Shown piece after piece: positions 43,401-50,686 of a stretch of 64,000 nucleotides of DNA. Position 1 is the first letter of the stretch. Every line of letters starts with the position of its first letter. This DNA is from Symbiodinium natans (taxonomy: Eukaryota; Sar; Dinophyceae; Suessiales; Symbiodiniaceae). Below the pieces are notes generated by a model. The model saw only the letters and a list, made by a program, of their open reading frames with translations, had not been told where the DNA came from and searched no databases. Location: the NCBI GenBank assembly GCA_905221605.1, contig CAJNDS010002501.1:802501-866500 (forward strand), in the 5' to 3' direction. The position numbers and the translations under genes are program-made.

Positions 43401-46400
43401 TTGGCATGGGTGGGGGTTTGAGGATTACAGGGGGAGTTCAGCGCTTGCAAGGGTTTGGAACCAGATTTTCTGGGTTTTGGTGCTCTCTGTGGCCTGTTGA
43501 TGTAGATACTGGGCTTCGAGCTTCTCGCAGCTTCGGGACCCTAAACCCTAAACCCTAAACCCTAAACCCTAAACCCTAAACCCTAAACCCTAAACCCTAA
43601 ACCCTAAACCCTAAACCCTAAGCTTCAAACCCTAAACCCTAAGCCCCGAACCTTCCATGGGGTTTTAGGGTTTAAGCGGGCCCCTCAAACGCTAAGCCCC
43701 CGTCCCTTGATGCCCCGGAGCTCCCCCCCGAGCGGCGTTGCTAAGGACCTGTTTTCCGAGGAGGCCCTCGAGACTGTGCCGCACGAAGCCGACTTCCGTG
43801 CAGAGTAAGTATGGTTAGGGTTTAGGGCTTAGGGCTTAGGGCTTAGGGGCTCCAGGCTTGGGGCTGAGGGGCTGAGGGGCTGAGGGTAGTTTAGGGTTTG
43901 GGTTCAGGGTTGGGGATCCCAGAACCCCTTGTTGATTTTTTTTGATGATTTTGTTGGAAACAAGTTTCGAAATGTTCGGTCAAGCAAGAACTTGAGCCCG
44001 ACATCTCGTACCTCGCCAGACAAACCTTCACGAGGCAGACGTACGAGGGGTTATTATTGAAGTATGGAATTTAATTCTACCGTTAGCATACTGGGACAGT
44101 CAGGCGGTTTAGGATCTCGGGGGTTTCGGACCGAGAATTTTGGGATAAGCCCGCATACATGCCGCTACAGGGCGTCTTACACAGACCAACAGGCCAACAG
44201 GCTCCAATTAGGGTTTACGGTTTAAGGGTTAAGGGTTTGGGATTCAGGGGGTAGTACGGGTTTGAGATATCCCGTGAATTTCGTTCTGCCAACCCAAAGA
44301 AGCTCCTTGGGGACGAAATGGAAAACACATGGCTCTCTCTCCCAGGGCGACCATGATTCTCTACAGTTCAGGGTGCCCAAAGGGCACAGCAAACTAGAAT
44401 AACCTCAGATGAGTCTCCGGAAAACTTTCTGGTGCCAAAAAAAAGCTGCTTCAAACAGGGCTACATTATCCAAATGTTTGGGTTTTGTCAGTTCTCAAGA
44501 TAATTTCGGTTTGGCCCAGGCAGCAGGCCTTACCACCGAGAAGGCGGACTTGCAATTCGCCTCGGCGCCCTACGCGGTCCAGATCGAGGGCTCAAAGGCC
44601 ACTTTGCTTTGCACGCAAGAGTCTTATGTTCTGAGGTGACAGGATCAAGGCATGCTGAGATGAGAGATTAGAAGTCATTCCCCCCCCCCCCCCCCCCGCC
44701 AACAGCTTTGGGATTGCGTGTTGTGTTGTTTTGAGTGACTGCGACTATGTGTGCTCCTCTTGCTGAAGGTTAGTGCCCAGGTCTTGCTGTTTTTTTCTTT
44801 ATGGCCTTGTTAGTCTCACACAGAGTGCGAGTCAGCAAGTTGTTGTACACGAATGCTGAAAGTGAGTTGAGAGGGTGGCAGTTCTCCGAGTATGCTGGGT
44901 CCTCAGAACACAGTCTGTCGGAAAGAAGGATGGGGTTCAGGGGGCTTGGTGTCAGGTGCGGGGATTTCTTGGCTTTGGCTCTTCCTTTGCTACACTTCTG
45001 AGAACGATTATGCTTACGTTCAGATTAAAGTTGCCTTTGAGTTTTCATAGTATGCCGCAGAGCTTGCTGTTTTTTTCATTTTTTGTGTGTGTTCCTGGTT
45101 TTATGTTTCGTGTGTGTGTGTGTGTGTGTGTTTGGTCGTGCGCATGCCCGTGGGTGACAACCGTCGGAACCCAATGCCCCAATGCAGACAGTGCGACTCT
45201 GAGCTTCCACGGCCCGCTATAAGGAAGTGTGTGCAAAGATGAAAGACTTCGACAGCCACGAGCTTCAATTTAGACTTCAGCCCTAAACCCTAAGCCCTAA
45301 ACCCTAAACCCTAAACCCCAAACCCCAAACCCTAAACACTAAACCCTAAACCCTAAACCCTAAACCCTAAACCCCAAACCTACAAGCTTACAAGCCATTT
45401 ACACAGCAGAAGGTGCCTTCATCCACGTGAGTCTGAACACCCACTTAGATAATAGGCAGTGCCAGGGTTTGGGCTTTAGGGTTTAGGGTTTAGTGTTTAG
45501 GGTTTAGGGTCTAGGGTTTGGGGTTTAGGGTTTAGGGTTTAGGGTTTAGGGTTTAGGCTTTCGGGGCTTGCTTGCTTCAGAGCACCTAAAAAGCCAACAA
45601 GAGCTCAAGCCCCCAACCCTGAACCCTGAGCCCTAAACCCCAAACCCCAAACCCCAAACCCTAAACCCTAAACCCTAAACCCTTAACCCTAAACCCTAAA
45701 CCCTTTGCACTCCAGCTAGCCTTGAGAAACTCGGCCTTCTGGGGCAGAGGAAGGACTCCACGCAGAAAGAGGTGCGAAATCGGATTGAAACCTCTGCAGA
45801 ATTGTCGAACACCTTGGCTGAGGACTTGCAATCCCAGGATTTAGAGTTTAGGGGTTAGGCTCTTCAGTTCGACACTTCAGAGCCAGAACTGGTGGAGAGT
45901 CTCCGAAAGTGACTGTGCCTTGATCCCTTTTCATACTCCACCAAAGTTCGCCCCCGAACCTCGGGACTCCTAACCTCAAAATGCAAAACCCTGAACCCTG
46001 AATCCTAAACCCTAAACCCTCAACCCTGAATCCTAAACCCTAAACCCTGAACCCTGAACCCTGAACCCTGAACCCTGAACCCTGAACCCTAAACCCTAAA
46101 CCCTAAACCTCAAACCCCAAACCCCAAACCCTAAACCCCAACCTCAGACCTCAAATCCCAGGGGAGCTCCTGCAGAAGCTGGAAAAAGCTGGGTTCCAGA
46201 TGGATTTCGGAGAGGACCTCAGCCCAAGGCGTGGTTTAGGCTTTAGGGTTTAGGCTTTAGGGTTTAGGGTTTAGGCTTTAGGCTTTAGGCTTTCGGCTTT
46301 AGGCTTTAGGCTTTAGGCTTTAGGCTTTAGGCAATAGGCTTTAGGCCTTAGGGTTTAGGGTTTAGGCTTTCGGGTTTAGGCTTTAGGCTTTAGGCTTTAG

Positions 46401-49119
46401 GCTTTAGGGTTTAGGGTTTAGGCTTTCGGGTTTAGGCTTTAGGCTTTAGGCTTTAGGCTTTAGGGTTTAGGATTTAGGCTTTAGGCTTTAGGCTTTAGGG
46501 TTTAGGCTTTAGGGTTTAGGCTTTAGGCTTTAGGCTTTAGGCTTTAGGCTTTAGGCTTAGGGCTGAAGACTTAGGGTCTAGGGTTTAGGGTTTAGGGTTT
46601 AGGGTTTAGGCCTTAGGGTTTAGGGTTTAGGGTTTAGGGTTTAGTAAGGTTTTGGGTTTGGGGTGTAGGGTTTAGGGTGGAGAGGAGTTTGGAACTTGGA
46701 ACTATCTGAGCCTTACGTCCCAACCTTCTGGCAACCAGAAGTCGCATTCACGCACTTTCCGGGTTTAGGGTTTAGGGTACTCCCTACATGCTAAACCTCG
46801 CAGGACGAAACGGGCAATTTTGTCAAGACGCTCGGCATGGCTTTGGGTTTCGGGGGGAGATGATGGCGGCTGGGAAAGCGGGGTTGGTGCAGTGAATGCT
46901 CCATGGAGCTAGGAGTCAGAAGCCCTTGGCCTGTGAAGAAACTTGAGAATGTGGTCCCTAAGCCCTAAACCCGAAACTCGAAACCCCAAACCCTAAACCC
47001 TGAACCCTGAAGCCTAAACCCTAAAAGGGCTCTTGGGTTGTCGGCGCGCTGAGGGTGTAAGGGATTTGCGGGGGGGGGGGGGGTCTGGACAAGCTTAAGT
47101 GCATGATGCCAGGTATCTCCGTACCGGAAACGGCACCCTGGCTCAGATTTACCGTGGCAGGGTTTAGGATTAGGATTTGGGGCCTAGGGCTTAGGGCAAC
47201 GGGCTCAGGTTTATGGCTTCGGGTCGGGGAATGTGGGATGGGTAGTGACAAGCCCTCCATGTACACCCTAAACCCTAAACCCTGAACCCCCTTGAACCCT
47301 GAACCCTAACTCCTATACGCATCCCAGAAGCCCTAGCGACCCCTTTTGCCTTTGGCGACAGAGCTCACTGAGCTTTACAAGTGGCCTTACCCCCCCCCCT
47401 CTCTCCATCCGAAATGCGATGTATCGTCCGCTGTAACTTAACGTAGGGTTTTGGGGTTTCGGGTTTAGGGTTGGGTTTAGGGATCTTGGAAAGATTTCAC
47501 CAACTGTCGTAGTCGGAAGAAAAGTTATCTCCATCCCCAGCGCTGTTCTGGTATGGGTGATTTGGTTACCCCAAGCCCCCAAAGTATGGACGCTTTGGTC
47601 CTCTGAACTATCGTCTGACGGGTCGGAGGTCTTCAATCCCAACTGACCCAGCAGATGACCTTCGAGCCAAACCGTTTGGGGCCTGAACCGTACTACTGCT
47701 GCCACGAACCCCTTGGGGAGGATGCGGTGCAGGGGCCTTCTATCGAGACCCCCGAAACCCTAAACCCTGTAAACTCTGTGAGGCTACTACTTCGACGTTG
47801 GTGCGTCGGAACTGATCGCAGACGGCAGTATTCAGCTGAAGGCGTGTTCTTTGCTCCTTCTATGGGTTGTTGGTTCAGGGCTTCAGGAGCCAAAAGACTC
47901 AGATGTCCGGCTTTAGGAAGCTTCTCGGCCTTCCATATGTTGTTGGAAGATGAATGCTCAACCTCAATAGTCCCTGGTTGTTGGCGAAGCAGCAAGGACT
48001 TGACTAGGAGGGGGTAGAGTTTAGGCTAGGGTTTAGGTCAGGGTTGTTGAGCAGTTTCAGTTTTGGCCCTACTTGGGTCGCTGATGATCCGATGTTGAAC
48101 CCTCTTTAGCAGAGTGAAACCACACCACCGAACGGCTCCACGTCTCTGGCTGTTGATAGGGGAACGAGATGAGGGGGCTGCAGATAGAATTTTGAGCCAA
48201 GGAATCTAGGAGCCCACTCCCACCCCACCCCCCCCCTACCCATGACCCCCCATGGCCCACCCCAGTTCACTCACGCTATTTCGAGAGCGTAACTCTTTTT
48301 ATAGAAAGAGCCGTTCATTGTTCAGCCCATGATCGAACTCGACCTGAAACCTAACCCTAACCCCCCCCCCTGCCCCCCTGCCGCCCCCCCCCCTGCCCCC
48401 CCCCCTGCCCCCCCCCGCTGCCCCCCCCTCCCCTGCCGCCCCCCCCTGCCCCCCCCCCCTTCCCCCCCCCTGCCCCCCCCCCCCCGCCCCCGCCCCCCCC
48501 CCCCCCCTGCCCCCTCCCCCCCCCCCCCCTGTCCCCCCCCCCCCCCTGCCCCCCCCAACTTGGAGACAGACAGGAAATGTGGAGACACGCAGGAAATGTT
48601 ACCGCCAGTCGACGGGGGGCAAGAGATCAGCAAATAGAAGTGCGCCCATTTTTGTGCCAAGAAGCACGAAAAGCCACCGCTCATGAAGGGATTCTCCCTT
48701 CATTTTCTGCGGGACCGTCTTGGAGTGATATTGGTAGTTTGTGGGGCTCCTGATATGAAGTTTGGGGTTCAGGGTGCGGGTCACGCTTCTCAATCTTGCG
48801 GCCGGTGTGCGATTCCCAGACGGAGCACCGCAGGTTGGCAGAATTGATCGCATCTGCGAGACTGGCGTAGTCCTGGAGGACGAGGGGAGGTTGTTGGTAA
48901 AGTCTAGCCAGGCCAACGGCGGGGCTTCAGACGCCCTGATTGTAAGACAGGTTCAGAAGTGGAGATTCAGAGACCTCGGCGGCTTTGCTTCTTTGGTTTT
49001 CCTACCTTCGCCCAGCCCTTTTCTTGCCTCCTCGGGTGTCACGTGGGAAGATGCGGGTAGAGGATGGCTCCATGACAGCAGCCGACGTCATCATCCTGGC
49101 AACAGGCACCCCCGTCTAT
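33682..49119 (+). CDS. Flavin-containing monooxygenase, about 25 micro-exons (3' end not located)
   Basis: Seen in order: GYWRDLLAFTWNFRTLEG (33842), EGWFDF (35483), CFTFFTSMQQLKGHE (36450), KVVIIGGAQSG (37496), ARLQNLGVPYVVLEKNP (37787), HQWRHRYNSLC (38322), LHDPVWACHLPYLP (39067), DKVADWLDMYA (39911), VVLATGNYGPP (41215), FCGQMMHS across 41308/42212, VVVVGSNTSAHD (42522), SVTMLQRSST (43070), ELLQKLEKAGF (46162), and a second ATG motif (49063). Known: this is the FAD- and NADPH-binding layout of class B flavoprotein monooxygenases with an NTF2-like N-terminal region, which oxygenate small molecules. FxGxxxHS is the family fingerprint. Inferred: NADPH-dependent monooxygenase, substrate unknown. 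Odd: the FAD motif reads GGAQSG, with Ala at the second Gly; coding about 2 kb is spread over 15 kb; donors are GT, GC and GA. Confidence 0.75.
33842..33935 (+). CDS. FMO gene exon: YWRDLLAFTWNF
   Basis: Reads QGYWRDLLAFTWNFRTLEG then TAEQLGFVPEG, the N-terminal signature of FMO-type proteins with an NTF2-like region. Right border approximate. Confidence 0.7.
33997..34066. mobile_element. M1 element, truncated
   Basis: TTTGGATGTTCCCCCTTATA, CTCAGTCCTTCGTAGGGATT and ATATCCCTATGAAG; the right arm is missing. Confidence 0.55.
34150..34258. mobile_element. M3 element with 8-base target duplication
   Basis: CTACTATTTGCTTACGAACC...GGGTTCTTAAGCAAGTG, flanked by GGACTTGT at 34142-34149 and 34259-34266. 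Confidence 0.8.
34787..34872. mobile_element. M2 inverted-repeat element
   Basis: GGGTCGGAATAATTACTGAT...GATAGTTATGAGGGCCCCTA, in an FMO intron. Confidence 0.65.
35078..35152. repeat. CG-alternating tract
   Basis: GCGCGC runs followed by tandem GCGCGCGGAA units; a possible Z-DNA-forming stretch in an FMO intron. Confidence 0.8.
35270..35319 (+). CDS. FMO gene probable exon
   Basis: Reads PDALKLTTEDFDLTL after a GCAAG acceptor. It fits the N-terminal domain by position only. Confidence 0.4.
35483..35551 (+). CDS. FMO gene exon
   Basis: Reads KRQETKVLPDGTVEGWFDFE then TAE; GC donor GAG|GCTTGT; exactly 23 codons. The DGTVEGWFxF strand is typical of the N-terminal domain. Confidence 0.6.
36116..36160 (+). 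CDS. FMO gene probable exon
   Basis: Reads AKCIGQVRLREGAAE after GGCAG, followed at once by a TTTAGGG array. A consensus donor CAG|GTGAGG lies inside at 36133, so the exon may be shorter. Confidence 0.4.
36450..36532 (+). CDS. FMO gene exon: CFTFFTSMQQLKGHE
   Basis: The frame reads RCFTFFTSMQQLKGHE, matching the 'W..wTlfTsleelkGhEe' stretch ahead of the FAD motif. The acceptor may instead be at 36482. Confidence 0.6.
36665..36725 (+). CDS. FMO gene exon
   Basis: Reads GLRRPVGGHYGAVKHREAA after GCAG, which resembles the 'rrPxGxxhG' segment of the family. Borders approximate. Confidence 0.5.
37015..37080 (+). CDS. FMO gene exon
   Basis: Reads AWPELLARERAEIGVTREPF after CAAG, the 'W.e.r..E' helix just before the FAD motif. 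A CCCTAAA array precedes it (36889-36985). Confidence 0.6.
37316..37430 (+). repeat. CT-rich tract
   Basis: (CTCT)n and (CCCT)n over 110 bases, a long polypyrimidine run in an FMO intron. Confidence 0.85.
37496..37541 (+). CDS. FMO gene exon: FAD-binding Rossmann motif
   Basis: Reads KVVIIGGAQSGVVLA after CGCAG. The usual GxGxxG has Ala at the middle Gly (GGAQSG). Confidence 0.7.
37787..37847 (+). CDS. FMO gene exon
   Basis: Reads AARLQNLGVPYVVLEKNPSP with GC donor CAG|GCCTTG. It joins SPG-HQWRHRYNSLC in phase. Confidence 0.75.
37865..38015 (+). repeat. Degenerate TTTAAGGG array
   Basis: Units of GGGTTTAA and GGGTTGA over 150 bases in an FMO intron. Confidence 0.75.
38322..38354 (+). CDS. 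FMO gene exon
   Basis: 33-base exon reading HQWRHRYNSL, donor GTGCCT in phase 1, joining C-LHDPVW at 39067. Confidence 0.75.
38499..38612 (-). repeat. Homogeneous CCCTGAA array
   Basis: Fifteen consecutive CCCTGAA units, a variant copied in register, unlike the CCCTAAA repeats just upstream. Confidence 0.9.
39067..39117 (+). CDS. FMO gene exon
   Basis: Reads LHDPVWACHLPYLPPF after TGCCAG, a family hallmark (LHDPxWxxHLPYLPFP). Followed by TTTAGGG repeats. Confidence 0.75.
39911..39981 (+). CDS. FMO gene exon
   Basis: Reads SKDKVADWLDMYAQILDLNV then RLG, matching 'pKDKlxdWLexYaxxleLnv'. An M1 element begins 15 bases later. Confidence 0.7.
39996..40162. mobile_element. M1 element split by a TTTAGGG array
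   Basis: Left arm TTGGGCTGTTCCCCC...CAGTCCTTAGTAGGGATT (39996-40060) and right arm CATCCCTATCAAGGACTCTT...CAACATCCCA (40112-40162) are separated by about seven telomere units at 40060-40111. Confidence 0.75.
40820..40873 (+). CDS. FMO gene exon
   Basis: Reads MFRQTKDWTLCLDRDGKK after CTGCAG, the 'WtvtvdRdGk' strand of the NADP domain. Confidence 0.7.
41050..41212 (-). repeat. CCCTAAA/CCCCAAA/CCCCAAG array
   Basis: Mixed variants directly before the FMO ATG-motif exon. Confidence 0.8.
41215..41308 (+). CDS. FMO gene exon: first ATG motif
   Basis: Reads VVLQPKHVVLATGNYGPPN then VPDFVGSTSAFC. The GA donor (TGC|GAGTTTAGGG) lies in a telomere repeat. Joining at 42212 gives FCGQMMHSSAFEGG, the FxGxxxHS fingerprint. 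Confidence 0.75.
42212..42264 (+). CDS. FMO gene exon
   Basis: Reads GQMMHSSAFEGGAAYAG; GA donor (AA|GAGCTT) in phase 2 joins AGKKVVVVGSNTSAHD. Confidence 0.75.
42522..42588 (+). CDS. FMO gene exon: NADP-binding motif
   Basis: Reads KVVVVGSNTSAHDICQDLWE then HD, GC donor (GAC|GCCACT), joining ASVTMLQRSST. Confidence 0.8.
43070..43157 (+). CDS. FMO gene exon
   Basis: Reads ASVTMLQRSSTTIVSTAAL then REVLLKARMG. CCCTAAA precedes (42975-43050) and TTTAGGG follows (43157-43420). Confidence 0.75.
43157..43420 (+). repeat. TTTAGGG/TTTGGGG array
   Basis: Follows the FMO exon 43070-43157; the next exon is preceded by a CCCTAAA array at 43537-43655. Confidence 0.85.
43537..43655 (-). repeat. CCCTAAA array
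   Basis: Fifteen units before the FMO exon at 43733; together with 43157-43420 it gives an intron with complementary ends. Confidence 0.9.
43733..43804 (+). CDS. FMO gene exon
   Basis: Reads GVAKDLFSEEALETVPHEAD then FRA, ending at a textbook GTAAGT donor. CCCTAAA precedes (43537-43655), TTAGGG follows. Confidence 0.7.
44527..44587 (+). CDS. FMO gene exon
   Basis: Reads LTTEKADLQFASAPYAVQIE after CAGCAG. The upstream frame is also open. Confidence 0.55.
45224..45254 (+). CDS. FMO gene exon
   Basis: 31-base exon EVCAKMKDFD after TATAAG; GC donor in phase 1 joins D-RELLQKLEKAGF. CCCTAAA repeats begin 25 bases later. Confidence 0.6.
45281..45706. repeat. CCCTAAA - TTTAGGG - CCCTAAA block
   Basis: CCCTAAA at 45281-45385, TTTAGGG at 45465-45565, CCCTAAA at 45612-45706. 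The 80 bases between the first two (45386-45464) may be an unrecognised exon by analogy. Confidence 0.8.
45980..46150 (-). repeat. CCCTAAA/CCCTGAA array
   Basis: Precedes the FMO exon 46162-46233. Confidence 0.85.
46162..46233 (+). CDS. FMO gene exon
   Basis: Reads ELLQKLEKAGFQMDFGEDLS then PR. Bracketed by CCCTAAA/CCCTGAA (45980-46150) and TTTAGGC/TTTAGGG (46234-46690). Confidence 0.75.
46234..46690 (+). repeat. TTTAGGC variant array
   Basis: Over 60 units, most of them TTTAGGC rather than TTTAGGG, in blocks. It is the largest variant array in the window and opens the intron after the FMO exon. Confidence 0.9.
46804..46839 (+). CDS. FMO gene probable exon
   Basis: Reads DETGNFVKTLGM after CTCGCAG. 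It fits the position after GEDLSPR in the family. Confidence 0.45.
47113..47159 (+). CDS. FMO gene possible exon
   Basis: One frame reads YLRTGNGTLAQIYRG between CCAG and a TTTAGG repeat. Phase to its neighbours was not resolved. Confidence 0.3.
48360..48556 (+). repeat. Long C-rich tract
   Basis: Nearly 200 bases of C runs separated by TG or G (units like CCCCCCCCTGC), in an FMO intron. Read as protein it gives only Pro-Ala, so it is not a gene. Confidence 0.9.
48834..48878 (+). CDS. FMO gene exon
   Basis: Fifteen codons VGRIDRICETGVVLE; GA donor (GAG|GACGAG) joins DGSMTAADVIILATG at 49063 in phase 0. Confidence 0.7.
49063..49119 (+). CDS. FMO gene exon: second ATG motif
   Basis: Reads DGSMTAADVIILATGTPVY. 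The C-terminal exon(s) were not found with confidence; a weak candidate (FQEIVRAVE) lies at 49362-49388. Confidence 0.7.
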
Positions 49120-49167
49120 GAGCTTGGTGTCCGATCTTGCTGGGTTTTGTATTGTTCCTTTCTCTCA

Positions 49168-49275
49168 GTAGCTGAACGAGTACACCCTTACACTTTTTGG
49201 GATACTGCAATCCCCTCTAGAACCGAAAGTGTACACTTTTCTCTGGCTTGTGAACTCAGCAGCAAAGTTCATGTT
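49168..49275. mobile_element. M5 element, second copy
   Basis: GTAGCTGAACGAGTACACCC, CAATCCCCTCTAGAACCGAA and GTGAACTCAGCAGCAAAGTT align with 27097-27208. Confidence 0.6.
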
Positions 49276-49646
49276 TCATTAGCAATCCGGTTTTGTGCTG
49301 ATGATTACGGGATCCGTTTTCTTTTTGTTTTCCGAATTTGGACGGCAGCTCACGGCGAGGCTTTCAGGAGATTGTTCGAGCCGTAGAGGGTTCTCTTCTC
49401 TTTCAGTTCTTGCCCGTAGGGCGTTCTGAGCAGGGGGGTTGCGTTGAGGGTTTGGGGTTTATCGGGCTTAGGGTTGGGGCTTAGGGCTTATGGCTCAGGG
49501 TTTTTCAGGTTTCTGCTGTAAGGTGTCTAAGGTTTCTAAGGTTCACCTGGTCCTTACACCCAGGCCGCTTTGCTGGCTCTGTTGCAGACCATTTTGGACC
49601 GACGGCGGCGCCAAGTCGCGTGTACATACCTTGCCGGGCGCCTGCC

Positions 49647-50686
49647 ATGTTGCGAGTCTTCGGGCTCTCCGGCGCAGAGATAGCCTCCCTACCAGTGGGT
49701 GCAGTTACGGAGGTTGAGGCTTTGAAGCGGCTGTTGAGAACGAAGACGCAGGGCTTGCCGCCGAGATTCAGGCAAAATCTCATCCATGAGCGCAGCATTC
49801 TGCGCTCTGATGATGAGATGGACGTGCCAATGGACCTGCAACTCGTGCAGTTCGCCTTCCGCGAGGCTTCAGCCAAGCAAGTGGATGATTTCATTGCCGC
49901 CGCCGAGCATTGCGACGAATATCACACCGAGGAGATCTTGCACCGCTGGCAGAACCCAGATCAGACCAATGACATGGCAGACGAGACTGCTCTCTACATA
50001 GCAACGACAACACGCCAAGCAGGAGTTATGGGCTCCCCTACTACCCCCCTCTATACTACCCCCCCCCCCCCCCCCCCCCTAGGTTCCCCCCTTACATGAC
50101 CTTAATTAGGCTTAATTATCCCTAAATAGCCTTAATTCCCATGAAGGAGTGGCGTGCCTCTTGCTCGAAGCCGGTGCTGACCCCCACCGCCAGTGCGGAC
50201 CGCAGGGCGACACGCCCTTCGTGGCAGCCGCTGGCTCTAGTTGCTTGCCCCTCCTACGCCTCTTCATGGAGACTATATCCAACTTGGGAATCATGTTCAT
50301 GTCTGTTTATATAAGATCCAAGAGGATATTAAAGTATTATTGTTGTTCAGGTTCTAAGGGGAGTATAGGAGATGGTGGGTGCAGATGTAGACGTTGCAAA
50401 CAACTGGGGACTGACAGCTTTGGGCGCCGCTTGCCAGTCCGGCCACATGCAGGTGGCGATCGAGTTGCTAGCAGCAGGCGCCAATGTGAACAGGGCTTGT
50501 TCCTTTTATGGTGAAACCCCTTTGGGTGCAGCTTGTGAGTCTGGACAAATTGGACTGGTTCGGGTGTTGCTGGATGCCGGCGCCGACAGGAGCTTGCTCA
50601 GCGACGGTCGCAACGTCGTGGATGTGGCCGCTTCGTGCTACCATGATGATATTGTCAGGCTGCTGCAGGGCTACAGCCCCGGTTAG
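49647..50686 (+). CDS. Complete ankyrin-repeat protein, three exons, 271 residues
   Basis: Seen: exons 49647-50022, 50147-50268 and 50369-50686 total 816 bases, in frame, with ATG and TAG. Residues 1-70 (MLRVFGLSGAEIASLPV ... LPPRFRQNLIHERSIL ... MDVPMDLQLVQFAF) form a ubiquitin-like module that often precedes ankyrin repeats in dinoflagellate proteins. Then come four to five ankyrin repeats (GVACLLLEAGADPH, GDTPFVAAAG, GADVDVANNWGLTALGAACQ, YGETPLGAACESGQIGLVRV). Role unknown; ankyrin repeats bind proteins. Both introns are short (124 and 100 bases), lack telomere repeats, are flanked by direct repeats and need GA donors. Splicing restores perfect repeat spacing. It is probably a young relative of the ankyrin part of the gene at the left of the window. 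Confidence 0.8.
50023..50146 (+). mobile_element. Introner-like M4 element forming intron 1 of the ankyrin gene
   Basis: AGGAGT occurs at 50021-50026 and again at 50145-50150. The DNA between carries CCCCTACTACCCCCCT, a 20-base C run and TTAATTAGGCTTAATTA. Removing 50023-50146 (GA...AG) restores RQAGVACLLLEAGA. The same core occurs at about 7386-7525. Inferred: an insertion that became an intron with splice sites from its target duplication. Confidence 0.65.
50269..50368 (+). mobile_element. Second introner-like intron of the ankyrin gene
   Basis: GGAGA is present at 50268-50272 and 50368-50372. The ends read CTATATCC and GGAGTATAG, a short imperfect inverted repeat. Removing the GA...AG interval restores LFMEMVGADVDVANN. 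Confidence 0.5.

Noticed and set aside
47655-48017. 120-codon ORF with PYYCCHEP, considered as an FMO exon (GGYYxDVG region)
   Set aside because: The match is limited to two Tyr; no splice-consistent boundary was found.
48322-48684. Pro-Ala-rich ORF on + and Gly-rich ORF on -
   Set aside because: Pure product of the C-rich tract.
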